A DNA stretch of 35,181 bases from Candidatus Omnitrophota bacterium. GTDB lineage: Bacteria > Hinthialibacterota > Hinthialibacteria > OLB16. Numbering within the stretch: position 1 is the stretch's first letter; the number at the start of each line of letters is the position of its first letter. Position numbers and translations under genes: made by a program. Positions 1 through 8,535 of the stretch are shown here, in pieces. Location: assembly GCA_029261095.1 (NCBI GenBank), contig JAJDBZ010000492.1:1-35181 (forward strand). Reading direction: 5' to 3'. The notes beneath the pieces were generated by a model. That model was given only the letters and a program-made list of their open reading frames with translations, was not told the origin of the DNA and searched no databases.

Positions 1-1307
1 CTGGAACCACAAACCTGAGCGAAGGAATCGACACAGTCACGCTGAGATATCGGCTGAATGGTGGCGGTATCCAGACGGTCGCTATGGTGCGAGCCGGTTT
101 CGCAAGCCATGATGGTGACTATCTCCAAAGTGTCACATCGCAAACGGAAGGGACGCTTATCGAATACTGGTTCGAAACGATGGACGATCTCGGGTTGACG
201 GATCGACTGCCCGAAACCGGATCGTTTTTCACTGAGGTTGTGGGGAATCCAATTCCTTCCGCGTCTTTAATCACTATCACTGAGATCATGTACCACAGCG
301 ACCTTAGGGGAAACGAATGGGTCGAAATTCAGAATCTCTCTTCCCGATATGTGGATGTCAGCGGGTGGTCGCTTGGGGACAGTAGCCCGGAGCATCGCTT
401 CCGATTTCCAGTGGATCTGGTTTTGGCCCCGGGGGAGCGCTTGGCGGTCGCCGCCAATGAGTTCGTGGTCCGGGAACATTACGGCATCGACAATGTGGTG
501 GGAGATTTCGCATTCAATTTCGGAAATGGTGGGGATACGGTATCGGTTTTCAATTCGATAGGGACCCTGATCGATACAGTGGTCTATTCAGACCTGTCCC
601 CTTGGCCGGCCGCCGCCGATGGGGAAGGACCTTCGCTGGAACTGATGGATAATGCGACGGACAATTCGGACCCCGCAAACTGGCTCCCCAGCACCGCCTC
701 TCGAGGAACTCCCGGACAGTCTAATGGGGGGACAGGCATGGGACCCGCTGTGGTCATCAACGAGTGTTCCTACGACCCCAACGACCAGGGGACAACTGGC
801 GACTACAACGGCGATGGTATCGGTGAAGAGTCAGAAGATGAGTTTGTGGAGTTCTACAATACGACGGATACGCCCATCGACATCTCCGGGTGGACTGTCG
901 ATGACGATAACCCTGGAAACCTGAACACCTTCACATTTCCGATGGGGACGATCCTTGACGCCAGGAGTTATGTGGTTGTCTTCGGCGGTGGAACTCCGAC
1001 AGGGTTCAGCGTTCCGACTTTTATCGGACTTCCTCGACTGGGGAATGGCGGTGATCAGGTTCGACTCCATGACGGAACTCAGGAAGTGGATTCAATCGGG
1101 TTCGAGGATAGCGCGATCGGAACCCAGAATAATCTGATGGTCTCTTCGAATGGGGGTGTCGTGGCGAGGATCACCGATGGTTCTCCCGATTTCGAGGCTC
1201 GCGATCTCGGCCAGGTCACTGTAGGCGCCAGCAACAACCTCAACGGGTCGCCGACCCCCACACCCACCCCACCCCCACTCGACGTGTCGTCCTGGCAATT
1301 CTATTAG
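1..1307 (+). CDS. Lamin-tail-domain surface protein, 5' partial
   Basis: The frame is open from base 3 at the left edge, so the true start lies outside the window; the first internal ATG is at 84. Counting from that ATG, two lamin tail (LTD) domains are visible at about residues 60-215 and 220-390. Each opens with an INE/ITE-type strand, followed by an 'EWVEIQN' or 'EFVEFYN' motif, a 'DISGW' turn and a 'GNGGD' loop. LTD domains are beta-sandwiches common in secreted bacterial proteins, often beside CotH kinase domains or nuclease domains; the missing N-terminal part could hold such a domain. The C-terminus is a Pro-Thr linker followed by only nine residues, without the dockerin-like loop seen in two other secreted proteins here. 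The domain call is firm; the biochemical role is unknown. Confidence 0.8.
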   Translation, partial: GTTNLSEGIDTVTLRYRLNGGGIQTVAMVRAGFASHDGDYLQSVTSQTEGTLIEYWFETMDDLGLTDRLPETGSFFTEVVGNPIPSASLITITEIMYHSDLRGNEWVEIQNLSSRYVDVSGWSLGDSSPEHRFRFPVDLVLAPGERLAVAANEFVVREHYGIDNVVGDFAFNFGNGGDTVSVFNSIGTLIDTVVYSDLSPWPAAADGEGPSLELMDNATDNSDPANWLPSTASRGTPGQSNGGTGMGPAVVINECSYDPNDQGTTGDYNGDGIGEESEDEFVEFYNTTDTPIDISGWTVDDDNPGNLNTFTFPMGTILDARSYVVVFGGGTPTGFSVPTFIGLPRLGNGGDQVRLHDGTQEVDSIGFEDSAIGTQNNLMVSSNGGVVARITDGSPDFEARDLGQVTVGASNNLNGSPTPTPTPPPLDVSSWQFY

Positions 1308-1348
1308 AATCCCTGGCGCGACGATATTGCTCCACGGGGTCTTAGGAA

Positions 1349-2878
1349 GTGAATCCCATTACGGTAAAATCGATGACTAACCTCAACCTCTCCATGTTTC
1401 GCGCCTATGACATTCGCACTCCCAGTGCTCCCTTGACCGATGATTTGGCGGCTCGTCTTTCGAGAGCCGAAGCACAGTATTTCCGTGAGACCCTCGGAGC
1501 GAAAGGAGTCGTCTTAGGAAACGATGCGCGGCTTACCGGTCCTCACTATTTGAACATCGCCTCCGAGGTCTATTTGGACTTCGGGCTGGATGTGATCCTC
1601 ATTCCGGGCGCCTGTTCGACCTCGAAGTATTATTTCGCCGCCATGGAACACCCCGACCACGCCGCAGTCCTGATCGGTGCATCGCATAACCCCGCCGGAG
1701 ATACAGGAAGGAAAATTCTCGGACCGGGAGTCAGCCCGATTGCCAGACGGATCGGACTGATGGGTGGTCTCGACAGGATCGAGGAGTTCTATCTAAAGGA
1801 CTCGCGTTTAGGTTCCTCTTCACGCGGGAATCTCTCAGTCCACGATCCAACCGGAGAATACATTGACTACAGCATGAAACTGGCCGGTGTCGAAACAGGC
1901 GGGTTGAGGGGATTCCGAACTCTTCACGACTACCTCAATGGCGCGGCGGGTTACGAAATGATCGAGGCATTCAACCGTGCCGGGGCCGACCTCACTCCCC
2001 TTCATTCCGTTCCCGATGGCAGATTTCCATTAGGAGATCCAAACCCAGTCAAGGAAACAGTCATCCAGCAGGGATATCAAATTCTTTTGGACAGCGATGC
2101 AGGGATGGGAGTCTTTTTCGATGGGGATGGGGATCGGATCGATTTCTATCTGGGAGACGGGCGTTATCTCTCTTCGAGTTTTGTCTATGCGGCGATCGTT
2201 CCGGAGATTGCGAAACGCATTGGTGGAAAGACCCCCGAAGCGTTTGCCTGTCTCAAATCGAACCCGCTCGCGGTTGTGGAAATGGCCAAAGCCGGTTTGA
2301 AAGTTTCGGTCAACCGAAACGGACACTCACAGATCAAACAATCCATGGTAGAGAACCCGGATGTGCTTGGAGGTGTGGAAGAATCCGCGCACTACTATGA
2401 AAGGTTTTCTTACAGAGGAGCGGATTACTGCACCGAGAACACTCTCTATTTCGTTCTTCTGGTCTCTCGATTGTGGAACGAAGATCCGGATAGATTCGAG
2501 CGCCTCTTCGAGATTCAGTCCCGGACGGCCCGTGAACGGGAGTGGGGGTACAAATTCCCTTCTGATGAGGAGAGAGAATCTGCTCTTCAAGCGGTTGAAA
2601 AAACCTTTATAGACCGAGGCGCCAAGGCGATGAAAGAGACCTCTCACGGAGCCGACCTAGAAGGGACCCTGATGCGTCGCGGCCTCCCCTTCACGATCGA
2701 CGCGGAAACTCAAATCGCCCCCGATTGGCTCCAGGTCTGCCAAAGGGTGTCTCACAGCGAGGACGGGCTCGCCCGGTGGGAGGTTGTGGCCGGACGAGAG
2801 GAACTAGCAAATGAGGCTAAAGCGGAAATCGAGGGGATCGTCCGAACCTTCGGAGCCGGAGAAGAATATCAGGGTTGA
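1349..2878 (+). CDS. Phosphomannomutase/phosphoglucomutase (alpha-D-phosphohexomutase family)
   Basis: The product is a cytosolic enzyme that moves a phosphate between C6 and C1 of a hexose, supplying sugar 1-phosphates for nucleotide sugars and surface polysaccharide. All family signatures are visible in 509 residues: the phosphoserine loop 'GASHNP' (Ser112), the Mg-binding loop 'DGDGDR' (Asp258, Asp260, Asp262), and the sugar-binding 'GGVEES' near residue 345. The region after the phosphoserine loop is longer than in short bacterial members. The start used is GTG at 1349, which has a G-rich stretch about nine bases upstream; ATG at 1373 (residue 9) is an alternative. Substrate preference (mannose, glucose or glucosamine) cannot be read from the sequence. 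It faces glmS, another sugar phosphate enzyme, across two hairpins. Confidence 0.88.
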   Translation: MNPITVKSMTNLNLSMFRAYDIRTPSAPLTDDLAARLSRAEAQYFRETLGAKGVVLGNDARLTGPHYLNIASEVYLDFGLDVILIPGACSTSKYYFAAMEHPDHAAVLIGASHNPAGDTGRKILGPGVSPIARRIGLMGGLDRIEEFYLKDSRLGSSSRGNLSVHDPTGEYIDYSMKLAGVETGGLRGFRTLHDYLNGAAGYEMIEAFNRAGADLTPLHSVPDGRFPLGDPNPVKETVIQQGYQILLDSDAGMGVFFDGDGDRIDFYLGDGRYLSSSFVYAAIVPEIAKRIGGKTPEAFACLKSNPLAVVEMAKAGLKVSVNRNGHSQIKQSMVENPDVLGGVEESAHYYERFSYRGADYCTENTLYFVLLVSRLWNEDPDRFERLFEIQSRTAREREWGYKFPSDEERESALQAVEKTFIDRGAKAMKETSHGADLEGTLMRRGLPFTIDAETQIAPDWLQVCQRVSHSEDGLARWEVVAGREELANEAKAEIEGIVRTFGAGEEYQG

Positions 2879-2934
2879 GGGATGAAGGAGAGCCGGAATC
2901 GAACGACAAAGATTTCGGCCTTGCTTCAAGACCA

Positions 2935-2954
2935 CCACGGAATCAATTCCGTGG
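2935..2954. terminator. Inverted repeat between convergent genes
   Basis: A 9-base perfect inverted repeat (arms CCACGGAAT and ATTCCGTGG, two-base centre) sits 57 bases after the phosphohexomutase stop. It has no following T run on the plus strand, so it may be a weak or factor-assisted terminator for the plus-strand gene, or a transcript-end stabiliser. Confidence 0.4.
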
Positions 2955-2960
2955 CTACGC

Positions 2961-2985
2961 AAAGCAAAACCTGTTAAAACAGGTT
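2961..2985 (-). terminator. Intrinsic terminator downstream of glmS
   Basis: An 8-base perfect stem (AACCTGTT / AACAGGTT at 2968-2985) is followed, on the minus strand, by TTTTGCTTT. This is the expected layout of a Rho-independent terminator for glmS, 25 bases beyond its stop codon. Confidence 0.6.
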
Positions 2986-3009
2986 CCGATGGATCGTCAT
3001 CGTAGTAGA

Positions 3010-4833
3010 CTATTCCACAGTCACACTCTTCGCGAGGTTTCGTGGCTTGTCCACATTGCATCCTCTAAGCAGTGCTGCATGGTAAGCCAGAAGTTGGAGG
3101 GGGACGACAGCCAACAGGGGTTGAAGCGGCTCTAGGGTGTCGGGGACGTAGAAGACATGATCGGCCCTTGCCCGAATTTCATCGTCGCCTTCGGTGGCAA
3201 TGGCAATGACACGACCCCCGCGGCTGCGAACCTCTTCGATGTTACTCATGATTTTTGCATGCTGCGAATTCTTGGTGGCGACAAAGACGACCGGCATATC
3301 TTTGGTAATCAACGCGATGGGTCCATGTTTCATTTCCGCGGCGGGCATTCCTTCAGCGTGGATGTAGCTGATCTCTTTCAACTTGAGAGCACCCTCGAGA
3401 GCGGTGGGATAGTTGAATCCACGCCCGAGGAAAAGCCAGTTTTCGCGGTCGACCCATTCTTTCGCAGCGATACGGATGGAATCGGACAATTCCAGAATGG
3501 TTTGGATCTGATCAGGAATTCGTTCGAGCGCCCGCAGATAAGCCTGAAACGCCGATTCGCTCAAGTGTTTCCTTCTCCCGAGGTAGAGAGCGAGCAGGGT
3601 GAAGACCAGGAGCTGGCCGGTATAGGCTTTGGTGCTGGCCACTCCGATTTCCGGACCGACATGGAGATAGACTCCCGCGTCGGTCTCTTTCGGAATGGCA
3701 CTGCCCACCGAATTCACGATCCCGAGGATCATGGCTCCCTTCTCTTTGACTTCTCTGACCGCGGCTAACGTGTCCGCAGTCTCGCCGGATTGGCTGACTG
3801 CAATGACCACTGCTCCTTCTTCGATAATCGGATTGCGGTAGCGGAGTTCACTTGCATACTCGACCTCAACCGGAATTCTCGCCAACTCCTCAAGGAGATA
3901 CTCGCCGACGAGACAGGTATGCCAGGCCGAACCGCAACCAGTCAGGATGATGCGTCGCGCACGGACAATCTCACGAGAGAGTTGGGAAAGGCCCCCGAGG
4001 ACAATCTTCCCGTCCTCCAAACGCATCCTTCCCCGCAAGCTGTCTTCGAGACATTTCGGTTGTTCGAAAATCTCCTTCGCCATGTAATGTTCGAATCCAC
4101 CGAGTTCGATCTCCTCGAGGGAGTACTCCACATCGTCGATCTCTTTTTCCACCGGTTTGGCATCGAGGGTGGTTGTCCGAAAACTTTCACGGTCAAGGAT
4201 CGCCACTTCCCCATCGCCGAGGCGAACGATTTGAGTGGTGTGCTGAACGATGGCGCCCGCATCGGAGGCGATCAGGTACTCCCCTTCCCCGATGCCGATC
4301 ACAAGTGGACTGCCATTGCAGGCCGCCACAATTCGATCGGGCTCCTCCGAGGAGATGGCCGCGATTCCATAAGTTCCTTTAGTCTCTTTGAGCGCCGCGC
4401 GAACCGCATCCTCCAGATCTCCTTGATAGAGATGACCGATCAGCTGAGCTAGAACTTCGGAGTCGGTATCGCTCGAGAATTGGATGCCCTTCTTTTCCAG
4501 AAAGACTTTCAGGGTTTGATAGTTCTCGATGATTCCATTGTGAACGACCGCGATTTTTCCAGACTGGTCGCAATGGGGGTGGGCGTTCTCTTCCGTGGGC
4601 GCTCCATGAGTTGCCCAGCGGGTGTGGGCGATCCCGGCGGTGGAGAGGATAGGTTGCTGTCCAACCCGTTCTTCGAGTCGAGCAATACGGCCTTCGCTCT
4701 TCCAGACAGAGAGTTTTCCATTGGCCAGCGCAAGACCGGCGGAATCGTACCCACGGTACTCCAGACGCTTCAGGCCTTCCAAGAGGATAGGCAAGGCTTT
4801 TCGTTTTCCGAGATAAGCAACAATTCCGCACAT
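3010..4833 (-). CDS. glmS: Glutamine-fructose-6-phosphate aminotransferase (isomerizing)
   Basis: GlmS makes glucosamine 6-phosphate from fructose 6-phosphate and glutamine, the first step toward UDP-GlcNAc for peptidoglycan and lipid A. The 607-residue length matches the family. The protein begins MCGIVAYLG, giving the N-terminal nucleophile Cys2 of the class II glutamine amidotransferase domain (residues 2-220). Two SIS domains follow (about 285-420 and 455-595), with 'GCGSAWH' and 'VSQSGETADT' in the first. The C-terminus 'NLAKSVTVE' is the conserved end that reaches the active site. An AGGGAG ribosome site lies about nine bases before the ATG. The gene is the last of a minus-strand run after the M14 peptidase. 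The 122-base gap upstream shows no glmS ribozyme that I can recognise. Confidence 0.97.
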   Translation of the reverse strand: MCGIVAYLGKRKALPILLEGLKRLEYRGYDSAGLALANGKLSVWKSEGRIARLEERVGQQPILSTAGIAHTRWATHGAPTEENAHPHCDQSGKIAVVHNGIIENYQTLKVFLEKKGIQFSSDTDSEVLAQLIGHLYQGDLEDAVRAALKETKGTYGIAAISSEEPDRIVAACNGSPLVIGIGEGEYLIASDAGAIVQHTTQIVRLGDGEVAILDRESFRTTTLDAKPVEKEIDDVEYSLEEIELGGFEHYMAKEIFEQPKCLEDSLRGRMRLEDGKIVLGGLSQLSREIVRARRIILTGCGSAWHTCLVGEYLLEELARIPVEVEYASELRYRNPIIEEGAVVIAVSQSGETADTLAAVREVKEKGAMILGIVNSVGSAIPKETDAGVYLHVGPEIGVASTKAYTGQLLVFTLLALYLGRRKHLSESAFQAYLRALERIPDQIQTILELSDSIRIAAKEWVDRENWLFLGRGFNYPTALEGALKLKEISYIHAEGMPAAEMKHGPIALITKDMPVVFVATKNSQHAKIMSNIEEVRSRGGRVIAIATEGDDEIRARADHVFYVPDTLEPLQPLLAVVPLQLLAYHAALLRGCNVDKPRNLAKSVTVE

Positions 4834-4955
4834 GATGGATTCTCCCTAGGTGGATCCCCATGAGACAACTGGGATGGGAATGGAGTCTGACACTTTAAGG
4901 TTATCGGATAGATGATCGGATGGATAAATCAGAAAATAAATAAAGAATCGAAATT

Positions 4956-6443
4956 CTACTTGAGAACAATCCCCGAAAACTCCCGGTCCAACTCCACATC
5001 CACCCGGGTGGCATCCCCCTCCTCCACAACCACGTTTTGAACCGTTTTTGGACGATACCCCTCTGCGCTGTACGTGAGAGTATGAATCCCAGGCAGGAGC
5101 ATCCGGTGGTAGTCACCCACATCCGGGTCGGTGAAGACCTCGTGATCACGACCCTCGACCACGACTGTTGCAGGCAATGGCTGACTTGTGCGGGAGTCAG
5201 TGACGAGGCCGCGCACCCCAATGTGGACTTGCTCCATGTAGGACAACATGGATTCCCGATTCTCCTCCCAGAATTGTGGGAGGGTCGAGGATGAAGGCTG
5301 GAAGGGATTGCTGAGTTCGATGAGGACTTCGTTGCAGCCAAGCCATTCATAGTTCCAATCCTGCATCCCCCCATAAACCGAGAACCAGGAAATCCCGTTC
5401 GTGATCCCATCTTCAAAGAAAGGTGAATTGAACATGGGCGGGTTATTCATTGAATAAAGGCGCGAAATGTATTGGAACAAACCGTCATCGGGGGAAAACC
5501 AACCGGGCTGCGGTGGAATGGAAGGCACCCCTTCTCCGACAGAGAAATCGGAGTCGTAGGGGTAGTTCACAAGCAGTGCCCCCCCATGAAAATTGGCGGA
5601 GAGTATGGAGGAGTGGTTAAACCCGAAATTCATGACAGCTTGGACTTCCTCGGGACGACCCTCTGGAGAGTTGACGGGATCATCGACCCGGTCCGGAAAC
5701 TCGCGGTTCAGATCGAATCCATTGGCGTTCGTTCGGGAACGTGGATTCCTGGAGTAACCGTCCGGGTTCATAAGCGGCATGATCCAGATCTCGGTGCCAT
5801 CGACAATATCGGTGATACGATCGTCGGACCCATAATCCTCAAGCAAGAGCCCGATCAGATTGAGCATCAGCGGGACACCCACGATCTCGTTGCCATGCAT
5901 GGTGGAGAGGTACTTGAATTCGGGTTCGTCTTCCTCCAGATCGGGATTGTCCGTGATCTTCAAAAACCAGAGTTCGCGTCCCTGAACGCTTTGGCCAATC
6001 GATTCGATCCTGCAGAGGTCGGGATAGTCGATCGCCATCCTCTGAAGAAACGCGGTGAGTTGCTCGAAGGTCGGATACTGCGTTGCGGGTGTGATGAAAT
6101 CTTCCGCCAACCCCTTAGGAGGTTCCCAATACGGTAATTCGAGGTCGGGGACCCACTGAATCTCCCACCCTTCCAGGACGAGCTGCTGAAACTCGGATTC
6201 ATCCACCCAAACATCGACATGATCCGGTCTCTCGAGGTGGAAATCAAAGGGAATGTCAGTTCGGCTCAAGTAATCGAAGAGGTCATCGCCGATCCCAAAG
6301 ATATTGGCTGGTTCCCGAGGAAAATGTTCCTGCGATTCTTGGATCTGTTGCGCGACCGAAAGAGAGCCCGTAACAAGAAGTCCAAAACAAAAGAGGAACT
6401 GGCGTAACACTGTCAGCATGCAGATTGGTTTATTCACTCCCAT
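4956..6443 (-). CDS. Secreted M14 zinc carboxypeptidase with C-terminal regulatory-like domain
   Basis: This is an exported metallocarboxypeptidase of family M14. With ATG at 6443 the protein has 495 residues. A hydrophobic signal peptide (FLFCFGLLVTGSLSVAQ) ends near residue 33. The zinc site is visible as 'HGNE' (His183, Glu186) and a second histidine in 'FHGG' (His286); 'NREFPD' and the glutamate in 'VLIELSNPF' match the substrate and catalytic positions. The last 85 residues form a carboxypeptidase D-like beta-sandwich (transthyretin-like/CarboxypepD_reg), starting near 'IGVRGLVTDSRT'. TTG at 6461 extends the frame and ATG at 6419 would place the start right before the signal peptide; none of the three has a strong ribosome site. 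It follows RNase E/G by 27 bases and precedes glmS by 122, so the three may be co-transcribed. Confidence 0.88.
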   Translation of the reverse strand: MGVNKPICMLTVLRQFLFCFGLLVTGSLSVAQQIQESQEHFPREPANIFGIGDDLFDYLSRTDIPFDFHLERPDHVDVWVDESEFQQLVLEGWEIQWVPDLELPYWEPPKGLAEDFITPATQYPTFEQLTAFLQRMAIDYPDLCRIESIGQSVQGRELWFLKITDNPDLEEDEPEFKYLSTMHGNEIVGVPLMLNLIGLLLEDYGSDDRITDIVDGTEIWIMPLMNPDGYSRNPRSRTNANGFDLNREFPDRVDDPVNSPEGRPEEVQAVMNFGFNHSSILSANFHGGALLVNYPYDSDFSVGEGVPSIPPQPGWFSPDDGLFQYISRLYSMNNPPMFNSPFFEDGITNGISWFSVYGGMQDWNYEWLGCNEVLIELSNPFQPSSSTLPQFWEENRESMLSYMEQVHIGVRGLVTDSRTSQPLPATVVVEGRDHEVFTDPDVGDYHRMLLPGIHTLTYSAEGYRPKTVQNVVVEEGDATRVDVELDREFSGIVLK

Positions 6444-6470
6444 TGGCTCGGCGGCGCTCAATTGACGCCC

Positions 6471-7727
6471 TCAATCGCTGTGGTGTGTCAGAATTCTACC
6501 GCTTCCATGACAATGTGGGCATTCCTCCGAGAGGAGCTGGGCCAGACTCTCTCCGGTTCGTTGGCGTGTGATTTGAACGAGTCCAATTTCGGAAAACGTG
6601 GTGACATCGCTGGCTGCTTTATCCGCGCTCAACCCCTTCTCAAGGATCTGCATCACCTGGCTGTTGTCTTTTTTGGTTTTCATGTCGATGAAATCGATCA
6701 CGATGATACCGCCGATCCCACGGACTCTAAGTTGTCGGATGATCTCCTCGGCCGCTTCGATGTTGGTTTGGCGAATCGTTTTCTGCTGGTCTCCGCTCTT
6801 CACGTTCTTACCGGTGTTCACATCGATTGCGGTCAATGTTTCCGCTTCTTCGATGATCAGGTATCCCCCGCATTTCAACCAAACCCTGCGATCGAGCGCC
6901 TTTTGAAGTTCGCGCCGAAATCCGAACCGTTCCATCAAACGATCAGGCTCGAGGTACTCTGTAACCTTTTTTTGCAGGAGCCTCATGGGAGAAAGCGATC
7001 GGATAAACCGGTCGATATGTTGTTTGACTCTCAGGTTGTCGACCAGGATGGCGTTGAAGTCTTTTGAGTAATGATCGCGGAGAACCTGCTCAATCGGGGT
7101 GAGTTCTGTGTGGATAAGCGTGGGTTTCTTGCATTTCTCGATCTCCCTAGTGATCGCTTTCCATTTGGTGAGGAGATCCCGAGCATCTCGTTCCAGCTCT
7201 TTCTTGGTGACTCCCTCAGAGCTGGTTCGAACGATCCATCCGAGGTCCTCGGAATTCTTAAGTCCGGTGAGGATATCCTCGAGGCGTTTTCGTTCTTCTT
7301 TGCTGACGATGCGCTTGGAGATATTGATCTTCTTGTGGTAGGGCATGAGAACCAGATACCGGCCAGGGAGAGACAGGTCCATCGAGAGTTTCTTTCCCTT
7401 ATCGGCGATTTCATCTTTCTGGACTTGCACAGCAATGGTTTGCCCGGATTTGAGTCGCGATTGAAGAGAAGGTTTTCGAGTCCTTCCCCTCGGTCTGTTT
7501 CCGGCAAAGGCATCATCCCCTGGGAGAAACCCATCTTTCCCGATTCCTAAATCGACGAAAGCGGATTGGATGTTTTCTAAAATTTTTGTGACTTTCCCGA
7601 TGTAGATATTCCCCACGCTGCTTTCCTGATCGGGACGATCGAGAATGAGTTCGACCAACCTTTCATCCTCAAAAAGTCCGATGAGGGTGTGATCGTGGCG
7701 GACACTAAACGAAATCTGTTTGGACAT
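6471..7727 (-). CDS. rng: Ribonuclease E/G family endoribonuclease
   Basis: RNase E/G cleaves single-stranded AU-rich RNA and acts in rRNA maturation and mRNA turnover. The 418 residues include an S1 RNA-binding part near 38-115 ('IYIGKVTKI', 'FVDLGIGKDGFL'). The catalytic Asp pair is Asp302 ('AIDVNTG') and Asp345 ('IIVIDFIDM'), nearly the same numbering as E. coli RNase E. The zinc-link 'CPHCHG' (Cys403, Cys406) joins protomers. The protein stops soon after the zinc link, so it has no degradosome scaffold tail and resembles RNase G more than full RNase E. It is the first gene of the minus-strand run with the M14 peptidase and glmS. Confidence 0.93.
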   Translation of the reverse strand: MSKQISFSVRHDHTLIGLFEDERLVELILDRPDQESSVGNIYIGKVTKILENIQSAFVDLGIGKDGFLPGDDAFAGNRPRGRTRKPSLQSRLKSGQTIAVQVQKDEIADKGKKLSMDLSLPGRYLVLMPYHKKINISKRIVSKEERKRLEDILTGLKNSEDLGWIVRTSSEGVTKKELERDARDLLTKWKAITREIEKCKKPTLIHTELTPIEQVLRDHYSKDFNAILVDNLRVKQHIDRFIRSLSPMRLLQKKVTEYLEPDRLMERFGFRRELQKALDRRVWLKCGGYLIIEEAETLTAIDVNTGKNVKSGDQQKTIRQTNIEAAEEIIRQLRVRGIGGIIVIDFIDMKTKKDNSQVMQILEKGLSADKAASDVTTFSEIGLVQITRQRTGESLAQLLSEECPHCHGSGRILTHHSD

Positions 7728-7975
7728 TCATTAACCTTTGCGATTTCTAGACGGGGTTTTCCAATATTGGCTCAAGGCAAGAATAAAGCAAACATCGACG
7801 CGAAGGAATGAGCGACACCATCAACCCGCCGACACGTGTCGCTCCCCAAACCAAGAATCCAGAAAGAAATGCATGTAAAGTCTTAATAGTGCGCCATAAT
7901 GGCATAATCATCTGTTCGATCCATGGTCATCACACACTTAAATCCATTGAAATCAGTTAGTTATGATTTGGCATA
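7728..7975. promoter_or_regulatory. Divergent intergenic region upstream of RNase E/G and hsp20
   Basis: This is the longest stretch without a gene (309 bases including the leader). It holds a perfect 12-base palindrome at 7830-7841 (CGACACGTGTCG), flanked by a further inverted pair (AGCGACAC at 7811-7818, GTGTCGCT at 7836-7843). An 11-base palindrome (GCCATAATGGC) lies at 7893-7903. A TATGAT hexamer at 7962-7967 is a candidate -10 box for the hsp20 genes, without a well-placed -35. No CIRCE element was found. Confidence 0.45.
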
Positions 7976-8027
7976 CTCTTTTCTTATCTGAGTTTTAACC
8001 AGGCGTAATCGCCTATACAGAAAGGAG
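7976..8027 (+). promoter_or_regulatory. Candidate RNA thermometer in the hsp20 leader
   Basis: The pyrimidine-rich CTCTTTTCT (7976-7984) can pair over nine bases, with one G-U, to AGAAAGGAG (8019-8027), which contains the ribosome binding site of the first hsp20 gene. The loop between them carries its own small hairpin (AGGCG/CGCCT at 8001-8014). Masking of the Shine-Dalgarno site by a U-rich strand is the layout of known thermometers upstream of small heat shock genes. The pairing is read from sequence; temperature response is inference. Confidence 0.45.
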
Positions 8028-8036
8028 ATCCGTATT

Positions 8037-8498
8037 ATGTGGAATCGAGAATTGTTCAAGGAGTTAGACCGCTTTGGCAGCGAATTCTCTCGTGGTTTTA
8101 CCCCACTCGGGTTCACACGATTTCCGGGGAAATTCGGTACTGAATTGGTCTCTGGACAGAAAAGCGTGTCATTTCCGAAGGTCAATATTCAGGATGATGG
8201 CGAGAAATACCGAGTGCATGTGGTCTCACCAGGTCTGGAAGCAGATTCGGTCAAAGTCACAGCGCAGAAGAATCGACTTGAGTTTTCGGGGCAGATCCGT
8301 TCCGAAAAACTCTCCGAAGAGGATCAGTTCCATCGAACCGAACGGACAGTGGGTAGTTTTCAACGTTCGTTTCGCCTGCCGACCGATGTTTCTGTCGATC
8401 AGATAACTGCCGAATACAAGGATGGCATCCTTAGCATCGAAGTTCCCAAGGCGGAACAAGCACTGCCGAGGTCCATTCAGGTAACGATGGCCAACTAA
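8037..8498 (+). CDS. Hsp20/alpha-crystallin family small heat shock protein (first copy)
   Basis: Small heat shock proteins hold unfolding proteins in a refoldable state without ATP. The 153 residues have a short aromatic-rich N-terminal arm (1-45) and an alpha-crystallin domain (about 46-140) starting 'FPKVNIQDDGEKY', with the diagnostic 'GILSIEVPK' near its end. The C-terminal tail is short. A strong ribosome site (AAAGGAG) lies nine bases before ATG. The second hsp20 gene begins 37 bases after the stop, so the two form an operon. The two products differ clearly in sequence and may form mixed or separate oligomers. Confidence 0.92.
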   Translation: MWNRELFKELDRFGSEFSRGFTPLGFTRFPGKFGTELVSGQKSVSFPKVNIQDDGEKYRVHVVSPGLEADSVKVTAQKNRLEFSGQIRSEKLSEEDQFHRTERTVGSFQRSFRLPTDVSVDQITAEYKDGILSIEVPKAEQALPRSIQVTMAN

Positions 8499-8535
8499 AC
8501 TCATCCGGAAAGCCAAGTCAAAGGAGGAAAGAATC

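Noticed and set aside
2885-2960. tRNA 3' end-like sequence on the minus strand (T-arm with loop TTCGATT)
   Set aside because: The T-stem has only four of five pairs, there is no matching acceptor 5' strand or D-arm upstream, and the anticodon-like loop lacks U33. It is not a usable tRNA, and I see no integrase to make it an attachment site.
3157-4863. Long plus-strand open frames opposite glmS
   Set aside because: They mirror the codons of a clear glmS gene and have no family signature or ribosome site.
4834-4955. glmS ribozyme upstream of glmS
   Set aside because: The gap is only 122 bases, and I see no nested pseudoknot core or the usual conserved strand.
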